Shown: positions 15,043-22,885, numbered from the stretch's first letter. The stretch is DNA of 27,939 nt from 4484-232 sp964486555 (GCA_964486555.1 CAZANP010000021.1:1-27939), one strand, 5' to 3'. Numbers and translations: made by a program. The notes: generated from the letters alone by a model not told the origin.

Positions 15043-15762
15043 ATGTACAAAATCAAGGCAACCCACATCATAGCTTTTATCAACATCTTCATAGCCATCT
15101 TGATGTTCGTATCGGGTGTTTTCACTGAGAGACATCCTCTTGCCCAGACTCTGCTCTTTCTCAAATTCGGTGCCCAATATGGCCCTGCAGTTTCTCAGGG
15201 GGATTGGTTCAGAATATTCACAGCCATGTTCGTTCACGGAGGTATTCTGCATATCCTGTTCAACACTTACGCTCTCATATACTTTGGAAGCATCGTTGAA
15301 AACGTCTATGGAATACCAAGGTTCATTTCGTTTTATTTTACATCAGGGATCGTTGGAAACTTAGCAACGCAGGTTTTCTATTACAAATCACTATCTGTAG
15401 GAGCGAGTGGTGCCATCTTTGGATTGATAGGCGTTCTGTTCTCAGCAGGTTTTAGAAGAGACACCCCCATATTCGTAAGACCTTTTACGGGATTGAGCCT
15501 TCTACCGATAATTCTTTTCAACCTGGTTTACGGTTTCATACCTGGAAGCAACATAAACAATGCAGCACATCTTGGAGGGTTTCTAACAGGTATGCTGTTT
15601 GGATACCTCTCAACCGCAAGTCCCTACCTTCGGAGAAAGGTTAAAGTCGCATGGATCGCTGTTGCCACAGTTCTGGTTGGTATCATCATAGCTTCTTTCG
15701 TTTTCCTGGCGATTAGAGCTCCGGAGATCGATGCACTCCTGAGAGAACTCAGAGGTTTTTGA
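15043..15762 (+). CDS. Rhomboid family intramembrane serine protease
   Basis: A 239-residue membrane protein with seven or so hydrophobic segments. The rhomboid landmarks are present: WFRIFTAMFVHGGILHILFN (L1 loop/TM2), the catalytic serine S122 in GASGAIFG, and the catalytic histidine H176 in NAAHLGG. The enzyme should therefore be an active protease cutting transmembrane substrates. GGAGGTG at 15031-15037 is placed for ATG 15043, so I prefer this to GTG 15037, which overlaps the site. There is almost no upstream intergenic DNA; a weak TTGCTA/TATATT promoter (14976-15006) lies within the divergent gene. The 3' end overlaps by 14 bp the convergent DHH gene. Confidence 0.93.
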   Translation: MYKIKATHIIAFINIFIAILMFVSGVFTERHPLAQTLLFLKFGAQYGPAVSQGDWFRIFTAMFVHGGILHILFNTYALIYFGSIVENVYGIPRFISFYFTSGIVGNLATQVFYYKSLSVGASGAIFGLIGVLFSAGFRRDTPIFVRPFTGLSLLPIILFNLVYGFIPGSNINNAAHLGGFLTGMLFGYLSTASPYLRRKVKVAWIAVATVLVGIIIASFVFLAIRAPEIDALLRELRGF

Positions 15763-16567
15763 GCATTTCAGTGAGTTTTCGAATGTCGTGGAAATTGGGG
15801 ATCCTTCCCATCCCTTTTCCTCCAAGTCTTTTCGCTATAGAGAAAACCTTCGATGTTAACTCTTTTATGGAATAAACCCACGTTCCCCAATCCATCTTCC
15901 CGACGACTATCTCACAATCGAGTGAATACATGAACGTGTCAACGAAGAAAAAGAAGTGATCATCTTCTGAGAATCTCAGGAAACAGATTTTCCTCTCTTT
16001 ATCCAGTATTTCCAAGCTCTTTAAATCCTCGATGAATTTCTCAAGATTTTTTATCTTCCCCCTTAAGATGACCCTGTAGACATCTTCCATTCTCTTTCCA
16101 TTCAAAAAGTAAGAGAGATATTCCAATTCCTCACTTCTTGCAGTTCTGAGAAATGCTGTATCGATGGTTAGAGCCACCGCGAAAGAGAAGAGCACATCTT
16201 TTGAAAGAGAAACACCACATTCCTTGGAGATATCATAGAGATTCATGGAAAGGGAAGCTCGCGGTTTTTTGATGACTCTTTCGGCTTCGAGCAGTAACTC
16301 CTCTTCAACTGAATCGTGATGATCGATTATTATAAACCTTTCAGGTCTGAATGGAAGGGCGGAAGATCTGTTAGTATCGTAGACTATCACCAATTTGTGA
16401 TTCCATGAGAAATTTTCCTTGAACTTCAGATACTCGATGAGGTTTCTGGTGGGAAGATCTGGGTTATCGATCAGGGAGTAACCTCCGAAAACTTCAACTC
16501 CCCACAGAACCCCTGCGAATGAGTCGGGGTCTGCTTTTCTGTGGGTCATGTGAAGAAGGGGTTTCAA
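15749..16567 (-). CDS. DHH family phosphoesterase
   Basis: A 272-residue protein with the RecJ/NrnA-type DHH motifs: THRKADPDS (H9, D13, D15), VYDTN (D64), IDHHD (82-85) and TIDTAFLRTA (D136). These are the metal ligands of oligoribonucleases and cyclic-dinucleotide phosphodiesterases. The C-terminal GGGH-like signature of DHHA1 is altered to GGKGMGRIPNF (249-259), so substrate binding may differ from NrnA. At 272 residues it is shorter than typical NrnA (about 320). It is the last gene of a - strand operon, overlapping the FlhB-like gene by 4 bp. Nuclease or pyrophosphohydrolase activity is plausible; the substrate is unknown. Confidence 0.85.
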   Translation of the reverse strand: MKPLLHMTHRKADPDSFAGVLWGVEVFGGYSLIDNPDLPTRNLIEYLKFKENFSWNHKLVIVYDTNRSSALPFRPERFIIIDHHDSVEEELLLEAERVIKKPRASLSMNLYDISKECGVSLSKDVLFSFAVALTIDTAFLRTARSEELEYLSYFLNGKRMEDVYRVILRGKIKNLEKFIEDLKSLEILDKERKICFLRFSEDDHFFFFVDTFMYSLDCEIVVGKMDWGTWVYSIKELTSKVFSIAKRLGGKGMGRIPNFHDIRKLTEMLKNL

Positions 16568-16833
16568 GATTCTTCCTCCATTTCAGAAAGGAATGCCAGG
16601 ATCTCTGCGACAGCAAGATAGAGCTTTTCCGGTATCTCTTCCAATATCTCGAGTCTGTAAAGATCGCTAACGATCTCAGGAGAACTAACTACAGGCACCC
16701 CATTTTTTTCTGCGATTTCTATGATTCTCTCAGCTATTTTCCCTTTTCCCTTGGCCACAACGAAAGGAGCACTCGCAATGGAAGGATCGTATTTCAAAGC
16801 CACAGCGATTTTAGACGTAGACTCCACTTTCAA
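16564..16833 (-). CDS. Free-standing FlhB C-terminal domain protein (FlhX/YlqH type)
   Basis: An 89-residue soluble protein equal to the cytoplasmic FlhB/YscU export-switch domain. KIAVALKYDP, APFVVAKGKGKIAERIIEIAEKNG, PVVSSPEIVSDLYR and EIPEKLYLAVAEILAFL align with FlhB's conserved segments. The autocleavage motif NPTH is not present: the equivalent position reads ESTS just before KIAVA. There is no membrane part. B. subtilis YlqH is a comparable orphan. Its 5' end lies within the preceding gene (23-bp overlap) and its 3' end overlaps the DHH gene by 4 bp. It may act with or substitute for FlhB in flagellar export, or serve elsewhere. Confidence 0.88.
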   Translation of the reverse strand: MKVESTSKIAVALKYDPSIASAPFVVAKGKGKIAERIIEIAEKNGVPVVSSPEIVSDLYRLEILEEIPEKLYLAVAEILAFLSEMEEES

Positions 16834-17536
16834 AACCTCCTCTTGTTACAAAGACCTCTTTGAAAAGCTTTAAAAATCGCCCTCTCAAGTTTTCAAGGTG
16901 CCTATCCTCGAGATCTCCTTCCAGCTTGAGAGTGATTCGATCATCGCTTAAAAAACCTTTGAAGTCCACTCTCTTTCCACTTTGAAAAATCGCCTCTGCT
17001 TGAAACTCAACTCCTTCTCTTTTTTCAAAGAATATTCTGAGTATGAACCCTTTTCCTCTGTAAACCCTGAATCCGTATGGATGCGAGAGCGTGTTGAACC
17101 AATCTCCAAAGCTTTCTCTTTCCGGAAGTTTTGTTTGTTCTCTGTTCAATACATCCGCTACCACCTTCGAAGTTACAACTTTCCTTCTTGGAAAGCTCTC
17201 CCCTTTTCTATAGTAATCTTTTAAAACCCTGATAAACCAGCTGGGGAGTTTTCCAATTTTTTTCGAAATCTGATCGATAGCTCTGGAGACGATTTCAAGT
17301 TTTTCTCCTTTGATTTTAGTCACTTTCCACGCTTCAACTATGATCCAAAGAGGAGGAGTCACTCCTTCAGATACCAGTATCTCCTCTCCTCTAAAAGGAG
17401 ATTTCCCCCTCTTTGTAAGTCTTATGTACCATCCTCGCTGAGGTATATCTCCGGTCATTTTTAAAACTCGTTCCATATTATTCGTCCTCACTTTTATCCA
17501 GTCTTTGTAAACCTCCAGAACCCATCCTCCTATCAT
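16811..17536 (-). CDS. Hypothetical protein, possibly FliK/YlqG-like
   Basis: A 241-residue soluble basic protein without recognised catalytic motifs. The N-terminal 75 residues look like small beta-domains (VLEVYKDWIKVRT, RGWYIRLTKRGKSPFRGEEI). The C-terminal part (about 150-230) has alternating strands, FILRIFFEKREGVEFQAEAIFQSGKRVDF, then a helix, HLENLRGRFLKLFKEV, reminiscent of the FliK C-terminal fold. The main argument for a FliK-like role is its coupling to a free FlhB C-domain gene, as in B. subtilis ylqG-ylqH. GGGAG stands nine bases before ATG. Confidence in the gene is high, in the FliK relation low. Confidence 0.75.
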   Translation of the reverse strand: MIGGWVLEVYKDWIKVRTNNMERVLKMTGDIPQRGWYIRLTKRGKSPFRGEEILVSEGVTPPLWIIVEAWKVTKIKGEKLEIVSRAIDQISKKIGKLPSWFIRVLKDYYRKGESFPRRKVVTSKVVADVLNREQTKLPERESFGDWFNTLSHPYGFRVYRGKGFILRIFFEKREGVEFQAEAIFQSGKRVDFKGFLSDDRITLKLEGDLEDRHLENLRGRFLKLFKEVFVTRGGFESGVYV

Positions 17537-17584
17537 CTATATCGTCTCCCAATTCAGGAGTTTTGATCTCACCCCTCACAGATT

Positions 17585-17613
17585 ATCCTAGCAGCTTCCT
17601 TTTTCCATGTAAA
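17585..17613 (-). promoter_or_regulatory. Candidate promoter of the FliK-like/FlhX/DHH operon
   Basis: On the - strand TTTACA (17613-17608) and TAGGAT (17590-17585) are 17 bp apart. Transcription would start near 17578, about 42 bases before the first gene. Confidence 0.4.
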
Positions 17614-17643
17614 CCATCAGATGAAGAGGAAGAAAAATGGATT

Positions 17644-17677
17644 TTTCGATCTATCACATAAAAAGATATAATGATAG
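17644..17677 (+). promoter_or_regulatory. Promoter and possible operator of ABC operon 1
   Basis: A perfect -10 box TATAAT lies at 17667-17672, with a poor -35 (TTTCGA, 17644-17649) 17 bp upstream, suggesting activator dependence or a weak promoter. An inverted repeat CTATCA (17651-17656) / TGATAG (17672-17677), with centres two helical turns apart, flanks the spacer and -10 box and could be an operator. Confidence 0.5.
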
Positions 17678-17739
17678 TGTTTCAAGGTGCTTCATCTTTA
17701 CAAGTTAGATACCAATACCCTTTGGGAGGAGGTGCTCCT

Positions 17740-18887
17740 ATGAAAAAACTAGCTCTGTTACTCCTTCTCATCGNNNNNNNNNNNNNNNNNNNNNNNNNNN
17801 NNNNNNNNNNNNNNNNNNNNNNNNNNNNNNNNNNNNNNNNNNNNNNNNNNNNNNNNNNNNNNNNNNNNNNNNNAAGAACAAATTCTTGCTGGATCTGACA
17901 AACTATGTTGAAAACGATCTGGACAAAGACAAGTTCTTCTTCAACCTTTTCGAAGCGGGAAAGAGAATCTCGGGAACGGGTAAGTATTACGCCATACCAT
18001 TTGCCCTCGTCGTCACGGTCCTTTACTACAACAAAGATGCGTTCGATGAAGCGGGAATACCATACCCCGACGAAAACTGGACTTGGGATGATTTTCTGGA
18101 CGCTGCAAAGCGCCTCACAAAGGATAAAGATGGAGATGGAGAGATCGATCAGTGGGGATTCTGGTTCTATGGAAGGTACGCTCACGTTGAATCCTGGATA
18201 TACGCAAACGGTGGAAGGCTGATAAACAGAGAAACCATGAGATTCGAACCCGATGAGAACGCCTTGGAAGCTCTGAAATTCCTCGTGAGCCTTGTCAAAG
18301 AACACAAGGTTGCACCGATGCCAAAGGAGATGAAGGGAATAAGACAGCAGGATGTCTTTCCGAGAGGGCTTGCAGCGATGTGGGTAGATGGTTCCTGGAA
18401 CATAGAGAACAACAGGAAGATAATAGGAGACAAGTTCAGATGGGGTATAGCACCTGTTCCAGTGGGACCTCATGGCAGCAAGGATGTGGCGTATGGCTGG
18501 CCAGATTTTGTGGCGATATCGGCAACGACAAAGCATCCGAAAGAAGCATGGGAATTTGCAAAATTCATAGCAGGTGAAGGATTAACTCTTGATATGTACA
18601 TGGCAGGAAAGATCCCCTCGTACAAAGCTTTGACCATGTCTGAGGAATTCGATGAGGTGGGGAAACAACCTGTCGAGAAAGGAAAAGTGCTGAGAGAGCT
18701 TGCTTCTAGAAAGCTTCTTAATTCCTTCACGATGGGATGGAGCGAGTGGAGAGGCTACGGTGCCGCAGAATCCATGGGATTGAACGGTCTGATAGACGCT
18801 GTTCTCAACGGCGAGATGGCGTTCGATGAGATGCTGGATCAGGCTTACAAAAACGTGAACAGGGTTCTCAAGAGATACTACAAATGA
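17740..18887 (+). CDS. Carbohydrate ABC transporter substrate-binding protein (gapped)
   Basis: A family 1 extracellular solute-binding protein (MalE-like). The N-terminal MKKLALLLLLI is the start of a signal peptide; the sequence is then lost in a 100-N gap and resumes with KFLLDLTNYVE, normally near residue 95-105 in this family. The two visible parts are in different frames across 100 bases, so the gap size is not real; about 80-90 residues are probably missing. The rest has the usual hinge and C-lobe landmarks: PFALVVTVLYYNKDAFDEAG, WTWDDFLDAAKRL, GLAAMWVDGSWNI and PKEAWEFAKFIAGEG. Ligand unknown; D-G-D-G-E-I-D resembles an EF-hand-like calcium loop seen in some sugar-binding proteins. 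GGGAGGAGGTG precedes ATG. Confidence 0.85.
17774..17873. other. Assembly gap, 100 N
   Basis: Exactly 100 unknown bases inside the binding-protein gene. The reading frame does not carry across this length, showing it to be a placeholder rather than a measured gap. Confidence 0.98.
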
Positions 18888-18903
18888 AAACCCTCTGAAG
18901 AAG

Positions 18904-18936
18904 GGCAAAGGGGAGAGACTCTCCCCTTTGCCTTTT
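18904..18936 (+). terminator. Hairpin between binding-protein and permease genes (attenuator)
   Basis: GGCAAAGGGGAG (18904-18915) and CTCCCCTTTGCC (18921-18932) form a perfect 12-bp stem with a 5-base loop and four T. It lies between the binding-protein stop and the first permease. Partial termination here, or protection of upstream mRNA, would give the usual excess of binding protein over permeases. Confidence 0.8.
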
Positions 18937-18950
18937 AATGAGGTGATCGT

Positions 18951-19838
18951 ATGAAAAAGGGATTTTCATGGTACAAGCCCTGGCATGGATGGATCTTTCT
19001 GATACCAACGCTGATAGGACTTTTCGTATTCAGAATTGGTCCCATAATTTTTGCTTTCTTCATGAGCTTTACAGACTGGAACATCATGTTACAGCCTACC
19101 TGGATAGGGCTTGACAACTACAAAGAACTCTTCACAGATCCAAACTTTTATCAGATACTTCTCAACACCTTTGAGTTTTCTCTGATTTATGTAACAGGAA
19201 CGATGGTTTTTGGCTTGTTACTCGCCGTTTTGGTGAACTCGAAAATAAAAGGGATAAAATTCTTCAGAACCGCGTATTTCACACCCGTTGTGACATCGGC
19301 GGTTGCTGTTGGAATAATCTGGAGCTGGATCTTGAGCCCAAAGTATGGTCTTCTCAACGTGATTCTTGAAAAATGGTTTGGAATAACTCCACCGTCCTGG
19401 CTCGGTGATGCAAAATGGGCCTTACCAACTGTTGCATTCGTTCAAACATGGAAGATGATGGGATACTACATGATAATATACCTTGCAGGACTCCAAAACA
19501 TCCCTTCCCATCTCTATGAGGCGGCAAGGATAGATGGTGCCAGTAAATTCCAGAGTTTCTGGAGAATAACGCTTCCTCTACTTTCTCCAACAACTTTCTT
19601 TGCGTTCACCATAGCCATAATCGACTCGTTCAGAAACTTCGAGATCATATACACCATGACTCAAGGAGGGCCTCAATACGCCTCCACGACACTTGTTTAC
19701 TCAGTTTACGTCAACGCGTTCGTTTTCTACAGGATGGGATACGCATCCGCTGTGGCCTACGTTCTCCTTGGAGTCGTTGGACTCATAACCTGGATAAACT
19801 TCCTTTTGAAAAAATATTGGGTTCAAAGGATATACTGA
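18951..19838 (+). CDS. Carbohydrate ABC transporter permease (MalF-like)
   Basis: A 295-residue inner-membrane protein with six predicted transmembrane segments and the cytoplasmic EAA loop EAARIDGASKFQSFWRITLPLLSP (around 200-225), which docks the ATPase. The N-terminal segment PWHGWIFLIPTLIGLFVFRIGP and FTDWN are typical of the MalF/UgpA group. GAGGTGATCGT precedes ATG 18951. It pairs with the next permease, nine bases downstream. No ATPase gene is present in this operon. All seven arginines I find use AGA or AGG, like the lysine operon. Confidence 0.95.
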   Translation: MKKGFSWYKPWHGWIFLIPTLIGLFVFRIGPIIFAFFMSFTDWNIMLQPTWIGLDNYKELFTDPNFYQILLNTFEFSLIYVTGTMVFGLLLAVLVNSKIKGIKFFRTAYFTPVVTSAVAVGIIWSWILSPKYGLLNVILEKWFGITPPSWLGDAKWALPTVAFVQTWKMMGYYMIIYLAGLQNIPSHLYEAARIDGASKFQSFWRITLPLLSPTTFFAFTIAIIDSFRNFEIIYTMTQGGPQYASTTLVYSVYVNAFVFYRMGYASAVAYVLLGVVGLITWINFLLKKYWVQRIY

Positions 19839-19847
19839 GGTGATAGC

Positions 19848-20681
19848 ATGAAATTCGTATCGAACGTTTTTCTATACATACTGTTGTCTGCTATTGCTGT
19901 GATAATGGTTTTCCCCTTTCTCTGGATGGTGATAAACTCCTTCAACTCTGAAGAGAACATATTCCGTATACCACCAACTCTGATCCCAGACAAACTCTTC
20001 AAGAAAGATATGTTCGAAAATTACGTGGTTGTTCTGAGGGATTACAACTTCCTGAGATACGCCCTCAACAGCTTCATAGTGGCAACATCCGCTGCTTTGG
20101 GACAGATATTCACCTGTTCTTTAGCAGGTTTTGCATTCGCCAGAATGAACTTTCGAGGAAAGAACCTGATATTCTCATTGCTTCTCATGACGATGATGGT
20201 GCCGGTACAGGTCACAATAATCCCGGAGTTCCTTTTGATGATGAAGCTTGGATGGCTCGACACGTTCCTTCCACTGATAGTTCCATCGTTCCTTGTGGGA
20301 TCCTTTGGTACCTTCATGTACAAAGAGTTCTTCGAAAACGTTCCTAAGGATCTGGAAGATGCCGCAGCCATAGATGGAGCGGGACCTTTTAAAATGTTCT
20401 TCTTCGTTTTCTTCCCACTTGCGAAAGTTCAGACTGTAACTCTCTTCATAATAGCGTTCATGAACAACTGGAACGATCTTTTAAGGCCCGTTCTTTACAT
20501 AAGCTCTGAAAAACTCATGACCATAACCATGGCTCTCACACAATTTCAATCAGAATACGAAGCGAGATGGAACTATCTTCTGACAGGAGGGGTCGTTGCG
20601 ATTCTTCCCCTTCTGATAGTCTACATGCTGCTTCAGAGGTACGTTGTCGAGGGAATGGCTCATACCGGACTCAAGGGGTGA
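19848..20681 (+). CDS. Carbohydrate ABC transporter permease (MalG-like)
   Basis: A 277-residue membrane protein of the MalG/UgpE group, starting with a hydrophobic segment and FPFLWMVINSF. Its EAA loop is DLEDAAAIDGAGPFKMFFFVFFPLAK, and it ends with QRYVVEGMAHTGLKG, the typical C-terminus of these permeases. GAGGTGATAGC precedes ATG. It forms the channel with the preceding MalF-like subunit. Its stop is followed after four bases by the nucleotidyltransferase/mutase start, so the fused enzyme belongs to the same operon. Confidence 0.95.
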   Translation: MKFVSNVFLYILLSAIAVIMVFPFLWMVINSFNSEENIFRIPPTLIPDKLFKKDMFENYVVVLRDYNFLRYALNSFIVATSAALGQIFTCSLAGFAFARMNFRGKNLIFSLLLMTMMVPVQVTIIPEFLLMMKLGWLDTFLPLIVPSFLVGSFGTFMYKEFFENVPKDLEDAAAIDGAGPFKMFFFVFFPLAKVQTVTLFIIAFMNNWNDLLRPVLYISSEKLMTITMALTQFQSEYEARWNYLLTGGVVAILPLLIVYMLLQRYVVEGMAHTGLKG

Positions 20682-20685
20682 TCCC

Positions 20686-22695
20686 ATGGTAGGAGTTATT
20701 CTTGCAGGAGGAAAGGGNNNNNNNNNNNNNNNNNNNNNNNNNNNNNNNNNNNNNNNNNNNNNNNNNNNNNNNNNNNNNNNNNNNNNNNNNNNNNNNNNNN
20801 NNNNNNNNNNNNNNNNNGTCCTCGTTCTGTATGCTGACACGCCGCTGATAAGGCCTGGTACGATCCGAGGAATCGTTGAAACCCATGTTTTAGAAAACGC
20901 AGATATAACTTTCCTGACAGGACTCACAGTCGAAGAGTATCCATACGCTGTTGTCTTCAGATCCAAAACAGGAAAAATCGTCGATCTTGTTGAACATGGT
21001 AAACCCTCAGGTCCTCCTCCATGGGAGTACAGTATCGGAACTTACGTTTTTAAAGCGAGTGTTTTCAAGAATAACTATGAACTCGTCACACCTCGTCCCG
21101 ACACCGGGGAAAAGTACATTCCTGATGTCATAAGAATAGCGATAAAACAAGGTTTTAAGGTCGTAACACACGTTTGCTTGGACGATCGAGAGTATTTGGG
21201 AATCAACACACCGGATGATCTGAGGAAGGCTGAAGAGATCGTTCTCGAGAGAGAAGTAGAGGATTCAGAGCTTTTGGAAGAAAGGTACATAAAGTTTGGA
21301 ACAGGTGGATGGCGTGCTGTTATAGGTAGGGGTTTTACAAGTTCGAATATCAAGAGAGTCGCACATGCCATATCCAGGTATCTTGTGGAGAAGGGTCTTA
21401 AAGAAAGGGGAGTGGTGGTTGGCTATGACAACAGATTTCTCTCTGAAGAATCCGCAAAAGTAGCAGCTGAAGTGTTTGCAGGCAACAACATAAAGGTTTC
21501 CCTGACAAGATCCGCTATCCCGACTCCTCTTGTGACGTTCACAGTTCTCAGAAAAAAAGCAGGGGGTGGGGTTATAATAACGGCATCCCACAATCCACCT
21601 GAGTACAACGGTATCAAATTCGAAACGAGTGATGGTCTTCCAGCTCCTGTGGAGATTACAAACGAGATAGAAAAGATCGCAAATGAGGTGGATCCCTTCA
21701 CCGTTCCATGGTTTCCATTCGAAGTTGCTGTCAAAAAAGGATACATATCGATCGAGGATTTCAGAGGAGAGTACCTGGATTACCTTGAGAAGAAGATAGA
21801 TATAGAAGAAATCAAAAAGGCGCATCTCAGGGTATGCTTCGATACCATGTACGGCTCTGGGACTAGCACGATACAGATGGCTCTCGTGATGGCCAGATGC
21901 GACCTCACGATATTGCACGGAAGGCGTGATCCCCTCTTTGGAGGAAAATCCCCTGCACCATCTGAAGAATCTTTAACCTATCTCATGGATGTCATGAGGT
22001 CTGGTGAGTACGACGTTGGTATAGCCGTGGATGGAGACGCCGATAGAATAGCCCTTGTCGATGAAACAGGGAGATTTCTCCATCCCAACGACGTGCTGCC
22101 ACTTCTCTATTATTACCTTCACAGGGTCAAAAATCAGAAAGGGCCAGCTGTTAGAAACGTTGCAACGAGCCACAATCTGGATAGACTGGCCAAAAAACTG
22201 AACGAAAGGGTTATCGAAACTCCTGTTGGTTTCAAACACATAGCGAAAGCCATGATAGAAAACGATGCTTTGATAGGTGGAGAGAGCAGTGGAGGAATAA
22301 CGTTTAGAAACCATATAATGGAGAAAGATGGTGTTTTCACAGCGATGCTGGTTGTGGAGATGCTTGCAAAGATGAAAAAGAAGCTCTCTGAGATATTGAA
22401 GGAGATGATAGAACTTTCTGAAACCTGGTACAGTTTCTACCAGGAGCATTTGAGATTGACACCAACCCTCAGAGTGAAGGCGGAGAAGTTTCTAAAAAGA
22501 GACTTCGACAAAATAGCAGAATTCTCGGTTGTGGATGTCATCAGAATCGATGGTACCAAGTACATTCTAGAAGATGGAAGCTGGGTTTTGCTGAGACTCT
22601 CCGGAACAGAGCCCCTTCTTAGAATAATCGCCGAATCGGAAAGCAAAGAAAAAGCGAAGGAATTGGTGGAGTGGATGAAAAGAAGAGTCGATTAA
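20686..22695 (+). CDS. Fused GlmU-like sugar-1-phosphate nucleotidyltransferase / phosphohexomutase (gapped)
   Basis: Two enzymes in one chain. The N-terminus MVGVILAGGKG is the nucleotide loop of sugar nucleotidyltransferases; after the 100-N gap come VLVLYADTPLIRPGTI, YPYAVVFRSKTGKIVDLVEHG, GTYVFKASVF and LGINTPDDL, closest in pattern to the GlmU uridyltransferase half. About 85 residues are probably missing. From 21298 an alpha-D-phosphohexomutase follows: FGTGGWRAVIG, the phosphoserine loop TASHNPPEYNG (Ser codon 21586-21588), metal loop DGDADRI (22030-22047), sugar loop GESSGGI and phosphate loop RLSGTEP. Together it would isomerise a hexose-6-phosphate to the 1-phosphate and activate it to an NDP-sugar. 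GESSGG suggests a glucose-type mutase; substrate unproved. GGGGTGATC precedes ATG 20686; last gene of ABC operon 1. Confidence 0.88.
   Translation: MVGVILAGGKXXXXXXXXXXXXXXXXXXXXXXXXXXXXXXXXXXVLVLYADTPLIRPGTIRGIVETHVLENADITFLTGLTVEEYPYAVVFRSKTGKIVDLVEHGKPSGPPPWEYSIGTYVFKASVFKNNYELVTPRPDTGEKYIPDVIRIAIKQGFKVVTHVCLDDREYLGINTPDDLRKAEEIVLEREVEDSELLEERYIKFGTGGWRAVIGRGFTSSNIKRVAHAISRYLVEKGLKERGVVVGYDNRFLSEESAKVAAEVFAGNNIKVSLTRSAIPTPLVTFTVLRKKAGGGVIITASHNPPEYNGIKFETSDGLPAPVEITNEIEKIANEVDPFTVPWFPFEVAVKKGYISIEDFRGEYLDYLEKKIDIEEIKKAHLRVCFDTMYGSGTSTIQMALVMARCDLTILHGRRDPLFGGKSPAPSEESLTYLMDVMRSGEYDVGIAVDGDADRIALVDETGRFLHPNDVLPLLYYYLHRVKNQKGPAVRNVATSHNLDRLAKKLNERVIETPVGFKHIAKAMIENDALIGGESSGGITFRNHIMEKDGVFTAMLVVEMLAKMKKKLSEILKEMIELSETWYSFYQEHLRLTPTLRVKAEKFLKRDFDKIAEFSVVDVIRIDGTKYILEDGSWVLLRLSGTEPLLRIIAESESKEKAKELVEWMKRRVD
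20718..20817. other. Assembly gap, 100 N
   Basis: Exactly 100 unknown bases in the nucleotidyltransferase domain. The frame happens to be kept, but GlmU-type enzymes have about 85 residues between the motifs flanking the gap, so about 250 bases are probably missing. Confidence 0.98.
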
Positions 22696-22733
22696 GCTGT
22701 CGAAATAGTTTTATAATGAGAGGATATTCTTTT

Positions 22734-22763
22734 TTAACATTTCCGGAAAAAATGTACTATAAT
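22734..22763 (+). promoter_or_regulatory. Promoter of ABC operon 2 with palindrome in the spacer
   Basis: TTAACA (22734-22739) and a perfect TATAAT (22758-22763) are 18 bp apart, a strong promoter. The spacer holds the palindrome TTTCCGGAAA (22740-22749), a good place for an operator. Another TATAAT at 22712-22717 has no convincing -35. The 5' leader would be about 115 bases. Confidence 0.7.
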
Positions 22764-22795
22764 GGTTCTTGAAGACGTCTTAAAGAAAAATCATG

Positions 22796-22835
22796 CAAAA
22801 TCTAATTTGGTATGTTCACTGATATTTAGATTTTG
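22796..22835 (+). repeat. Inverted repeat in the leader of ABC operon 2
   Basis: CAAAATCTAA (22796-22805) and TTAGATTTTG (22826-22835) are perfect 10-bp arms separated by 20 bases. It lies downstream of the promoter, so it can act as a DNA operator or as a leader RNA hairpin. A small hairpin CGGC/GCCG (22848-22860) followed by TAATTTTTT comes just before the ribosome binding site. Confidence 0.55.
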
Positions 22836-22885
22836 TAGAAAATGGAGCGGCTTCTTGCCGTAATTTTTTAAAGGGGGGAGTGAAT

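Noticed and set aside
17620..17696. Inverted repeat GATGAAG (17620-17626) / CTTCATC (17690-17696) upstream of ABC operon 1
   Set aside because: Seven-base arms 63 bases apart in short AT/GA-rich DNA are likely by chance.
17682..18536. 284-codon - strand frame running through the N gap opposite the binding-protein gene
   Set aside because: Created by reading through unknown bases; the + strand codes for a clear solute-binding protein.
21265..21918. 217-codon open frame opposite the phosphohexomutase domain
   Set aside because: Antisense shadow of a domain whose catalytic motifs are all visible on the + strand.
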